Assembly: GCA_050485385.1 (NCBI GenBank)
Contig: JBJHBG010000084.1
Span: 1-21,326 of the forward strand
Reading direction: 5' to 3'
From: RECO01 sp050485385
Lineage (GTDB): Bacteria > Pseudomonadota > Alphaproteobacteria > Geminicoccales > Geminicoccaceae
Length of the DNA stretch: 21,326 bases
How positions within the stretch are numbered: the stretch's first letter is position 1; each line of letters starts with the position of its first letter. Shown piece after piece: positions 7,442-15,693 of the stretch. Both the position numbers and the translations under genes were made by a program. Under the pieces are notes generated by a model. The model had not been told where the DNA came from, did not search any database, and saw only the letters and a program-made list of their open reading frames with translations.

Positions 7442-8359
7442 CTACGGCCGCTGCACGCCGGAGACGTTGACGTAGACCACGTAGAGCCCCGTGTGGGCGG
7501 TGATGAACAGGCGGTTGCGCCTGGGGCCGCCGAAGGTGAGGTTCGCGACCTTTTCCGGCATGTTGATCTTGCCGAGCAGCGTGCCCTCCGGTCCCCACAC
7601 CTGGATGCCGCCCCACGAACTGGTCCAGACGTTGCCGAAGGTGTCGATGCGCAAGCCGTCGGGGAGGCCCGGGTTGACCTCGCAGAAGACCCGCCCGCCC
7701 TTCAGCCGGCCGTCGTCGGTGACCTCGAAGACGCGGATGTGGTGCGGCGCGTCCGGATCGTGGCTCGCCGCGCTGTCGGCGACGTAGAGCAGCTTCTCGT
7801 CGGGCGAGAAGGCGAGGCCGTTCGGCTGCACGAAGTCGTCGACCACCACCCGCACGTCGCCGGTCCGTGGATCGACCCGGTAGACGAAGTTGCCCGCCTG
7901 CTCGCGTTCGGCCCGAAAGCCTTCGTAGTCGCCGAGGATGCCGTAGGTCGGATCGGTGAACCAGATCGAGTCGTCCGACTTCACCACCACGTCGTTGGGC
8001 GAGTTGAGCTTCTTGCCGGCGTGCCGGTCGGCGATCACGGTGAGGGTACCGTCGGGCTCGGTGCGCACCACCTGCCGGCCGCCGTGCTGGCAGCCCACCA
8101 GCCGGCCTTGGCGGTCGCGGGTGTTGCCGTTGTTGAAGTTGCTGTCGGCCCGAAACACGCTGACGCCGAGTTCGGGCAGCCAGCGGAGCATCCGGTTGTT
8201 GGGGATGTCGCTCCAGACGAGATAGCCGCCGTCGGCGAACCAGACGGGGCCCTCGGCCCAGAGGCAGCGGTCGAACAGGCACTCCATGGTGGTGTGCGGG
8301 ATGAACAGGTCCCGCGCACGGCGGTCGTGGAACTCGTACGGGTCCTCCAGTGGCTGCAT
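7442..8359 (-). CDS. SMP-30/gluconolactonase/regucalcin-family lactonase
   Basis: The protein has 305 residues and should form a six-bladed beta-propeller. The three metal ligands of the family are in place: E36 in WAEGPVW, N180 in QPNGLAFSPD and D234 in GLPDGLRID; N122/D123 in SPNDVVV also match the conserved site. Members hydrolyse sugar lactones such as gluconolactone, xylonolactone or arabinonolactone in the first steps of oxidative sugar breakdown. There is no signal peptide, so it is likely cytoplasmic. It is the last gene of the ABC operon, 11 bp after the permease stop, which suggests that its lactone derives from the imported compound. The start at 8359 is chosen for AGG-rich sequence (AAGGGCAGG) just upstream; longer frames are antisense or overlap the permease. 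Confidence 0.9.
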   Translation of the reverse strand: MQPLEDPYEFHDRRARDLFIPHTTMECLFDRCLWAEGPVWFADGGYLVWSDIPNNRMLRWLPELGVSVFRADSNFNNGNTRDRQGRLVGCQHGGRQVVRTEPDGTLTVIADRHAGKKLNSPNDVVVKSDDSIWFTDPTYGILGDYEGFRAEREQAGNFVYRVDPRTGDVRVVVDDFVQPNGLAFSPDEKLLYVADSAASHDPDAPHHIRVFEVTDDGRLKGGRVFCEVNPGLPDGLRIDTFGNVWTSSWGGIQVWGPEGTLLGKINMPEKVANLTFGGPRRNRLFITAHTGLYVVYVNVSGVQRP

Positions 8360-8370
8360 GATCCTGCCCT

Positions 8371-9321
8371 TCAGGTGCGGCGGTTGCGCCCGCTGCTGGC
8401 GAGCGTGACGATGGCGATGATGATGAGACCGGTGAGGACGAGGCGGTAGCCGGCACCCAGCCCCAGCGTGTTCAAGAGGCTGACGATCAAGAACAGGAAC
8501 AGGGCCGCCCCCCAGAGCCCCGGCACGTTGGCGTAGCCGCCCGCGACCGACGTGCCGCCGATCACCACGACGGCGATCGACGCCATGAGGTACTCCTGGC
8601 CCATGTTCAAGGCGGCACCGCCCGAGAACGCCGAGAGCACGTAGCCGCAGAAGCCCGCGAGCACCGCCGAGAGCACATAGGTTGTGAAGCGGATGCGCTC
8701 GACGCCGATGCCGGCGAGCCAGGCGGCACGGGGGTTCTGGCCGATGGCCGTCACCTGTCGGCCAAACAGCGTGCGGCTGAGCACGACGTGCATGGCCAAG
8801 GCGAGCAGGATCACCACCCAGGCGAGGTTCGGCATGCCCAGGGTGGTCCCGGTGGCGAAGTCGGCGAGCGCCGGCGGCGGCTTGATCCGGAGCCCCCTGT
8901 TCCACCAGATCGCGAAGGACTGGATGACGAAGCTGGACGACAGCGTGGCGATGATCGGCGGGATGCGCAAAAGCCAGATGAGGCCGTAGTTGAAGACGCC
9001 GACCACGAGCCCGACCGCGAGCGCCGAGAGCAGGCCCGGCAGGATCATGGCGTCGACCTCGGCCATCAGCTTGGTGGCGACCGTACCGGCAAGCGTGAGG
9101 GTTGCCGGGATCGAGAGGTCGACGTTGCCGGGGCCGAGGGTGACGACGAACATCTGGCCGATGGCGACGATGACGAAGAAGGTGGCGAAGGTGAAGGCGG
9201 CCTGCGCCACCTGACCGCCGGCACCGATGCCGCTCACCACGGCGATCGCCGCCCACACGGAGAGGGCCGCGACATAGGCGCCGAGCCAGGGCGCTTCCCG
9301 CAGCTTCGAGAGTGCGGTCAT
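8371..9321 (-). CDS. CUT2-type sugar ABC transporter permease (second permease of operon)
   Basis: The 316-residue inner-membrane protein has about eight to ten hydrophobic segments. It carries the RbsC/AraH-family motif as GNVDLSIP (VDLS at 67-70, compare GGIDLSVG), GQNPRAAWLAGI (the cytoplasmic loop contacting the ATPase) and VVVIGGTSVAGGYANVPG. It should pair with the neighbouring permease as a heterodimer, since the two differ clearly in sequence. The start ATG at 9321 overlaps the stop of the upstream permease as ATGA, pointing to coupled translation. The longer open frame upstream is a shadow of that permease. Confidence 0.92.
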   Translation of the reverse strand: MTALSKLREAPWLGAYVAALSVWAAIAVVSGIGAGGQVAQAAFTFATFFVIVAIGQMFVVTLGPGNVDLSIPATLTLAGTVATKLMAEVDAMILPGLLSALAVGLVVGVFNYGLIWLLRIPPIIATLSSSFVIQSFAIWWNRGLRIKPPPALADFATGTTLGMPNLAWVVILLALAMHVVLSRTLFGRQVTAIGQNPRAAWLAGIGVERIRFTTYVLSAVLAGFCGYVLSAFSGGAALNMGQEYLMASIAVVVIGGTSVAGGYANVPGLWGAALFLFLIVSLLNTLGLGAGYRLVLTGLIIIAIVTLASSGRNRRT

Positions 9322-10259
9322 CGCCCGCGTCCCTCGGTCCGGCCGATCAGCGCCCGAAGCGCCAGCACCAGGATCAGGATCGCCCCTTGCGCGCCGATCT
9401 GCCAGTCGGGGCTGAGGCGGAGGAACGACAAAAAGGAGCCCGCGAGGGTCAGGGTGATGGCACCGACCACGGCCCCGATGGGCGAGACCACACCGCCCAC
9501 GAACTGGCCCCCGCCGAGGATCACGCCGGCGATGGAGAGGAGCGTGTAGCGCAGCGCGATATTGGCGTCGGCCGAGGTGGTGAGGCCCACCAGCGCCACG
9601 CCGGCAAGGGCGCCGAACAGGCCGGCGAGCGCATAGGCGCTCATCTTGAGCCTGACGAGCGACCAGCCGGCGCGGGCAAGCGCCTTCGGATTGCCGCCGA
9701 CGCCGCGCAGCACCGTGCCGAAGGCCGAGCGCATCACCAGGACGTGGACCAGAAAGGCGATGAGGAGCCCCGCCAGGATCGGGAAGGGCACGTAGGGCGG
9801 CCGCAACGTCATCAGCGCCCGGATCCAGGGCGGCGCCGTCCCGCCGGGGGTCGGCAGCAGCAGGACGGCGAGGCCCAGCCAGACGAAGGACATGCCGAGG
9901 GTGACGACGATCGCCGGCAGGTCGCGGATTTGGATCAAGGCACCGATCAGCGCGTAGACGCCGATGCCGGCGAGGAGTGCGGCGATGCCGAGCAGCGGCG
10001 CGTCGTGCAGCCAGGTCGCGGCCACGCAGGCGCAGAAGCTCACATAGGCGCCGAGCCCCAGGTCGAGGTCGTTCACCGCCAGAATGAACATCTGGGCCAG
10101 GGTCGCGAGGGCGATGGGGATGGCGAGGTTCAAGAGCAGGTTGAGCCCGAAATAGCTCATCGTCCGCGGCTGCAGCCAGAAGATGGCGGCGAGCAGGATC
10201 GCCAGGGAGGCGACCGGGAGCATGGCCCTCAGCCCCGCCGGCGAGAGCAGCCACCGCAT
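9318..10259 (-). CDS. CUT2-type sugar ABC transporter permease (first permease of operon)
   Basis: The 313-residue membrane protein carries the family motif in a variant form, AVNDLDLGLGAYVS (64-70 DLDLGLG), plus RGVGGNPKALARAGW, the cytoplasmic loop typical of RbsC-like permeases, and GVILGGGQFVGGVVSPIG. About eight or more transmembrane segments are evident. Operons with two unlike permeases recall LsrC/LsrD and YtfT/YjfF rather than RbsC, which works as a homodimer. The ATG at 10259 shares one base with the TGA of the ATPase gene (TGATG), and its own stop overlaps the next permease by 4 nt, so all three are probably co-translated. Confidence 0.91.
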   Translation of the reverse strand: MRWLLSPAGLRAMLPVASLAILLAAIFWLQPRTMSYFGLNLLLNLAIPIALATLAQMFILAVNDLDLGLGAYVSFCACVAATWLHDAPLLGIAALLAGIGVYALIGALIQIRDLPAIVVTLGMSFVWLGLAVLLLPTPGGTAPPWIRALMTLRPPYVPFPILAGLLIAFLVHVLVMRSAFGTVLRGVGGNPKALARAGWSLVRLKMSAYALAGLFGALAGVALVGLTTSADANIALRYTLLSIAGVILGGGQFVGGVVSPIGAVVGAITLTLAGSFLSFLRLSPDWQIGAQGAILILVLALRALIGRTEGRGR

Positions 10260-11707
10260 CAGGCGACCTCGGCGAAGGACGCGTGCAGCACGCGTTCCTC
10301 CGAAACGTCGCCGCGGGCGAGGTCGGCGACGATGGCGCCGCCTCTGAAGACGTAGACGTGGTCGCAGTGGACCAGTTCCTCGACCTCGGTCGTGTACCAG
10401 AGGAAGGTGCGGCCCTTGGCGGCCTCGTCGCGGATGATGGCGTAGACCTCCTGCTTGGTGCCGATGTCGACGCCGCGCATCGGATCGTCCATCAGCACCA
10501 CGTCGGCGCCGACGGCGAGGGCGCGGGCGAACAGCGCCTTTTGCTGGTTGCCGCCGGACAGGGACAGGATCGGCTGATCCATGTCCGGCGTGCGGATGCC
10601 GATACGGCGCTGCCACTCTTCGGCCAGGGCGGCCTCGGCCCGGCCGTCGACCACCCCCCTCCGGCGGAGCCGGCCGAGGGCCGCCACGGTCACGTTGCGG
10701 GCGATGGACCAGAGCGGAAAGATGCCGTCGCGCTGCCTATCGCCCGCCACCACCGCCACTTGACCGTCGACGGTGACGGCCGCGTCGCCGCCTTGCCGGC
10801 CTTCGAAGGTGCGGAGCAGCGTGGCGGTCTGGCCCTGGCCGTCGAGGCCGGCCAGTCCGACCACCTCGCCCTCGTGCGCCACCAGGGGCGCCCCGCCACG
10901 CTTCGGCGTCACCCGCACGCGCACGCGCCCGGCGCGTTCGGGTGCCCTGGCCTCGGCGGCGGCGGCCGCTGGCGTCATCACGCTGCCCATCGCCCGCACG
11001 AGGCCGGCGCGGTCGAAGCTGGAGGCCGCCGCCCGCGTTACCACCTTGCCGTCGCGCATCACCACCACGTCGTCGGCGGTGACCAGAATCTCCTGCAACA
11101 GATGCGAGATGAGGATGACCGAGCCGCCGCCCTCGACGAAGCGGCGCACGAACTGAAGGAGTTGTGCCGCCACCACGCCGTCGAGCGAGGAGGTGGGCTC
11201 GTCGAGAATGACCAGCCGTGCCGGCACGTCGGTTACGGTGAAGGCGCGCGCGACCTCGACCATCTGCCGCCGACCGATGGCGAGATCGCCCACGGTCGCC
11301 TCGGGGGCGATGCCGTGGCCGGGGAACACTCGGTCGAGCGCGTCGCCGATCAGCCGCGCCGCGCGACGCCGCCAGCCGAGGCCCTCGAGCCCCCGGTGCA
11401 CGATCCGCGTATTCTCCAGGACCGTGAGGTTCGGGCACAGCGAGAGTTCCTGGAAGACGCAGCGCACGCCGGACATGGCCGCTGCCGCCGTGCCCCACGG
11501 ACGGACCTCGCGGCCATCGACCGCAACCGTGCCCTGGTCGGGGCCGACCACGCCCGCGAGGACGTTCATCAACGTCGACTTGCCGGCGCCGTTGTGGCCG
11601 ACGAGGCCGAGGCAGCGGCCGGGGGCGACGTCGAGGTCGACCCCGGCCAGGGCGCGCACCGCCCCGAACCGCTTCTCCACGGCATCGAGGCGGACCCCTT
11701 CGCTCAC
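10259..11707 (-). CDS. CUT2-type sugar ABC transporter ATP-binding protein (two fused ATPase domains)
   Basis: The 482-residue protein is of RbsA/MglA type with two nucleotide-binding domains. Domain 1 has Walker A GHNGAGKST (37-45), Q-loop Q86, a divergent signature LAIGRRQ (142-148), Walker B LVILDE (165-170) and H202. Domain 2 has a degenerate P-loop GLDGQGQT (287-294), a canonical signature LSGGNQQ (383-389) and VLMDDP (404-409), where Asp replaces the usual Glu. A lost P-loop in domain 2 is normal for CUT2 proteins. The start is GTG at 11707, where the ATPase domain alignment begins; the ribosome site is weak. It lies 13 bp after the binding-protein stop and overlaps the first permease by one base. 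It energises import through the two permeases. Confidence 0.93.
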   Translation of the reverse strand: MSEGVRLDAVEKRFGAVRALAGVDLDVAPGRCLGLVGHNGAGKSTLMNVLAGVVGPDQGTVAVDGREVRPWGTAAAAMSGVRCVFQELSLCPNLTVLENTRIVHRGLEGLGWRRRAARLIGDALDRVFPGHGIAPEATVGDLAIGRRQMVEVARAFTVTDVPARLVILDEPTSSLDGVVAAQLLQFVRRFVEGGGSVILISHLLQEILVTADDVVVMRDGKVVTRAAASSFDRAGLVRAMGSVMTPAAAAAEARAPERAGRVRVRVTPKRGGAPLVAHEGEVVGLAGLDGQGQTATLLRTFEGRQGGDAAVTVDGQVAVVAGDRQRDGIFPLWSIARNVTVAALGRLRRRGVVDGRAEAALAEEWQRRIGIRTPDMDQPILSLSGGNQQKALFARALAVGADVVLMDDPMRGVDIGTKQEVYAIIRDEAAKGRTFLWYTTEVEELVHCDHVYVFRGGAIVADLARGDVSEERVLHASFAEVA

Positions 11708-11720
11708 CCCGAATGCCCGG

Positions 11721-12749
11721 TCAGGAGGCGCTGTCGATCACCTCGCGTGCGTCCTCGAGGCTGTACTCGACGTTGGCGACGCCGCCGGCCTCGGTGTTGG
11801 CGAGGTTCTCTTCCAGGTTGTCTTGGTCGATGCGGAGGAAGGGCACCACGAGATCCTTCGGCACCTCCTCGCCGGCCAGAATCTGCTGGGCGACCCAGAA
11901 GGCGAGGGTGCCCACGCCCGGCGCGATCGAGACCGACATGGTCGCGTAACCCGAAGCGTCCTTCTGCTCCTTCCACCACGTCAGCTCGTCGTGGCGGTTG
12001 CCCATGACGATGACGGGCATCGGCCGGCCGGCGGCCTGGAACGCCTGCGCCGCCCCGTACCCGTCGCCACCTTGGGTCACCACGGCGTGGATCTCGGGCA
12101 GGCTCGGCAGGATGCCGGCGACGGCCCGCTGCGCCACGTCCTGCGCCCAGTCGCCGTGGACCGAGCCGACGATGGTGAACTGCGGGTGCTCGGCCACGCC
12201 CTCGTGGATGCCCTTCGAGATCTCGTCGTCGACGAACACGCCGGCAAGCCCGCGGATCTCCAGCAGGTTGCCGCCCTCGGGCATGACGTCGGCGAGGTAG
12301 AGCACCTCGTCCTTGCCCATCTGCGCGAAGTCGACGGCGATCCGCCAGGCGCAGGGCTCGGTGACGATGCCGTCGAACGACACCACGACGATACCCGCAT
12401 CGCAGGCCTCCCGCACGGCACCGTTCAGGCCCGTGGGCGAGGCCGCGTTGAGGACGATGGCGTCGTAGCCCTGGAGGATCAGGTTCTGGATCTGCGCCGC
12501 CTGCTCGGTCACTTGGTTCTCGGCGGTGGTGAAGGCGTCGGCCGCGGCCACGACGCCGTCGGCGACCGCCTGGGAGGTGACCGTCTCCCACGAGCGCAGC
12601 ATCGCCTGGCGCCAGCTGTTGCCGGCGTAGTTGTTGGACAGCGCGATACGCTTGTCGGCGGTGTCGGCCGCAGCGGGTACGAGGGCCGCCGTGCCCGCCA
12701 GCAAGGCAGCCGCCACGGCAAGAATGACCGTGCTCTGGGTTCGCTTCAT
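11721..12749 (-). CDS. Periplasmic substrate-binding protein of the CUT2 sugar ABC transporter
   Basis: The 342-residue precursor has a clear Sec signal (MKR, hydrophobic core, AAA-DT cleavage near residue 28-29). The mature part is a type I periplasmic binding fold of the RbsB kind: IALSNNYAGNSWRQ at the first strand, AAQIQNLILQGYDAIVLNAASP (typical of sugar binders), VVVSFDGIVTEP, and HAVVTQGGDGYGAAQAF. It delivers a sugar or sugar-like ligand to the permeases; the ligand cannot be read from sequence. Start at 12749 has GGGAGTG about 7 nt upstream. It is the first gene of the five-gene operon, as usual for the most abundant component. A perfect inverted repeat lies 65-98 bp before its start. 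Confidence 0.92.
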   Translation of the reverse strand: MKRTQSTVILAVAAALLAGTAALVPAAADTADKRIALSNNYAGNSWRQAMLRSWETVTSQAVADGVVAAADAFTTAENQVTEQAAQIQNLILQGYDAIVLNAASPTGLNGAVREACDAGIVVVSFDGIVTEPCAWRIAVDFAQMGKDEVLYLADVMPEGGNLLEIRGLAGVFVDDEISKGIHEGVAEHPQFTIVGSVHGDWAQDVAQRAVAGILPSLPEIHAVVTQGGDGYGAAQAFQAAGRPMPVIVMGNRHDELTWWKEQKDASGYATMSVSIAPGVGTLAFWVAQQILAGEEVPKDLVVPFLRIDQDNLEENLANTEAGGVANVEYSLEDAREVIDSAS

Positions 12750-12813
12750 CGCTTCACTCCCTGACGACACCGGCTCGTCATGGCCGGTTGACGCGATGGA
12801 TGGAGCACGAAGC

Positions 12814-12847
12814 CGGCCGCCGTGCAATCGCCAACACACGGCGGCCG
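12814..12847. promoter_or_regulatory. Perfect 11-bp inverted repeat upstream of the ABC operon (candidate operator or leader hairpin)
   Basis: CGGCCGCCGTG (12814-12824) and CACGGCGGCCG (12837-12847) are exact reverse complements separated by 12 nt. The repeat sits 65-98 bp before the binding-protein start and well after the groEL terminator, a usual place for a repressor or activator site of a sugar operon. No T-run follows on either strand, so it is not a standard terminator. Confidence 0.45.
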
Positions 12848-12880
12848 TCGACGCGGGCGGAGGCGCGCGGAAGAAAGGCA

Positions 12881-12903
12881 AGCGGCAGGGGGCCTCGCCC
12901 CCT
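12881..12903 (+). repeat. Copy B of the intergenic G/C hairpin repeat
   Basis: AGCGGCAGGGGG (12881-12892) leads into a stem AGGGGGC (12887-12893), loop CTC, GCCCCCT (12897-12903), followed by CCGGCTCCC. The first 12 bp are identical to copies A and C. It lies between the groEL terminator and the ABC operon start. Confidence 0.6.
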
Positions 12904-13035
12904 CCGGCTCCCGGAACTCGGGCACAGGTCCGCCTGGCCCTTCGCGGCATGCGGGCTTCGAGCGGGAGACGAACGGAGCCGCACCGGCCGATCCGAGGCG
13001 GCCGAGCGCGCCGACGTCCCGCCCCTCGCCAACGC

Positions 13036-13063
13036 AAAACGGCGGGGCTCGGGCCCCGCCGTT
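13036..13063 (-). terminator. Intrinsic terminator after groEL
   Basis: On the minus strand AACGGCGGGGC, loop CCGA and GCCCCGCCGTT form a perfect 11-bp stem, followed by further T residues (complement of the A run 13036-13039). It begins 25 nt after the groEL stop, the right place and orientation for the end of the groESL transcript. Confidence 0.85.
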
Positions 13064-13088
13064 CCGTGTCCTCCGGTCTCGGTCGAGA

Positions 13089-14732
<1,644 letters not shown>

Positions 14733-14770
14733 GGCTGTCGCAATCCTTCGCTAAGTCGTGGGGAGGTGGC

Positions 14771-15085
14771 TCAGGCGGCGGCCTTGGTGGCGGCCTTGCC
14801 GTCGACGATGCCGAAGATGTCGCTCTCCTTCATGATGAGCAGCTCTTCGCCGTCGATCTTCACCTCGGTGCCCGACCACTTGCCGAACAGGATGGTGTCG
14901 CCCGCCTTCACGTCGAGCGCGGTGACCTTGCCGTTCTCGTCCCGCGCGCCGGGGCCGACGGCGATGACCTCGCCCTGCTGCGGCTTTTCCTTGGCGGTGT
15001 CGGGGATGATGATGCCGCTTGCGGTCTTCTCTTCCGCGTCGAGGCGGCGGACGAGGACGCGGTCATGCAGGGGCCTGAAACCCAT
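14771..15085 (-). CDS. groES: Co-chaperonin GroES (10 kDa)
   Basis: At 104 residues it is slightly longer than E. coli GroES (97) through an Ala/Lys-rich tail. It shows FRPLHDRVLVRRLDAEEKTASGIIIPD, which includes the mobile loop that docks on GroEL, then PQQGEVIAVGPG and DTILFGKWSGTEVKIDGEELLIMKESDIFGIV. It caps the GroEL chamber. The start at 15085 has a good GGAGGT site upstream. The promoter and CIRCE operator directly upstream indicate HrcA-controlled heat-shock expression. Confidence 0.98.
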   Translation of the reverse strand: MGFRPLHDRVLVRRLDAEEKTASGIIIPDTAKEKPQQGEVIAVGPGARDENGKVTALDVKAGDTILFGKWSGTEVKIDGEELLIMKESDIFGIVDGKAATKAAA

Positions 15086-15119
15086 GATCGACCTCCAAAA
15101 CAGGGGTGCTGAACCGTTG

Positions 15120-15146
15120 TTGGCACTCAGTCTCTGCGAGTGCTAG
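15120..15146 (-). promoter_or_regulatory. CIRCE operator (HrcA binding site) of groESL
   Basis: TTGGCACTC, a 9-nt spacer and GAGTGCTAG match the CIRCE consensus TTAGCACTC-N9-GAGTGCTAA at 16 of 18 positions with exact spacing. It overlaps the predicted transcription start of groES (near 15144). The HrcA repressor gene is not in the window. Confidence 0.92.
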
Positions 15147-15150
15147 CGCC

Positions 15151-15178
15151 TATGTAGGCAAACCGATTCTGCCGTCAA
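15151..15178 (-). promoter_or_regulatory. Housekeeping-type promoter of groESL
   Basis: On the minus strand TTGACG (15178-15173) and TACATA (15156-15151) are 16 nt apart, and the CIRCE element begins 4 nt further downstream. Position and spacing fit a sigma-70 promoter repressed by HrcA, with a leader of about 60 nt. Confidence 0.75.
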
Positions 15179-15246
15179 GCCCCGTCGCACGGGCACGCGA
15201 GGTGAAGAAGAGTTTTTGCGAATCAAGGCGTTGGCCGTTCGTCGTT

Positions 15247-15672
15247 TCACGCGTGGGCGGCGGCCAACTCGCGGATGCGACCAACCATCGAATGCAGGCC
15301 GTTGGCCCGGCCGGGGGTGAGATGGCGGCCGAGGCCGACCCGGTCGAACAGGGTGGGGGGCGTGGTCAGGATCTCCTCGGGCGTGCGGCCGTCGTAGAGC
15401 CGCAGCAGCAGGCCGATCAGACCCTTGACCAGCATGGCGTCGCTGTCGGCATCGAGGCGCAACCGTCCGCTCGCCGGATCGACGTGGGCGACCATCCAAA
15501 CTTGACTCTGGCAGCCGTGGACCTTGTTCGCCTCCACGCGCTCCGCTTCGGGGAAGGGCCGGAGGTTGCGGCCGAGGTCCATGACGTAGTCGATCTTGTC
15601 GCGCCACTCGTCGAAGAGGGCGAACTCCTCCTCGATCACGCGTTCCTCGTCCTGGATGGTGGCCTCGGCCAT
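15247..15672 (-). CDS. sufE: Cysteine desulfuration protein SufE
   Basis: The 141-residue protein matches SufE (about 138). The sulfur-accepting cysteine is C54 in VHGCQSQVW, the family signature. The N-terminal helix region DEWRDKIDYVMDLGRNL and the later KGLIGLLLRLYDGRTPEEIL, GLGRHLTPGRANGLHSMVGRIRELA also fit. SufE takes persulfide sulfur from cysteine desulfurase SufS and feeds Fe-S cluster assembly in the cytoplasm. No other suf gene is nearby. A GGAG site precedes the start at 15672. It is 21 bp after the photolyase stop on the same strand and probably the last gene of the pdxH-led run. Confidence 0.95.
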   Translation of the reverse strand: MAEATIQDEERVIEEEFALFDEWRDKIDYVMDLGRNLRPFPEAERVEANKVHGCQSQVWMVAHVDPASGRLRLDADSDAMLVKGLIGLLLRLYDGRTPEEILTTPPTLFDRVGLGRHLTPGRANGLHSMVGRIRELAAAHA

Positions 15673-15693
15673 GAGTTCTCCGCGCGTCCGGCT

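Larger units (their letters stand above)
12750..13088. other. 339-bp intergenic region between groEL and the ABC operon
   Basis: No gene is supported here; the long antisense frames crossing it show no family resemblance. From the ABC operon outward it holds the ribosome site of the binding protein, an 11-bp inverted repeat (12814-12847), a hairpin repeat (12881-12903) and the groEL terminator (13036-13063). The operon promoter must lie here, but I could not fix clear -35/-10 boxes. Confidence 0.6.

Noticed and set aside
10283..12007. 574-codon plus-strand open frame opposite the ABC transporter genes
   Set aside because: Antisense shadow of the ATPase and binding-protein genes; composition is typical of complement frames in GC-rich DNA.
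15181..15193. CCCGT-CGC-ACGGG hairpin between sufE and the groES promoter as a sufE terminator
   Set aside because: The stem is 5 bp with a 3-nt loop and there is no T-run on the minus strand.
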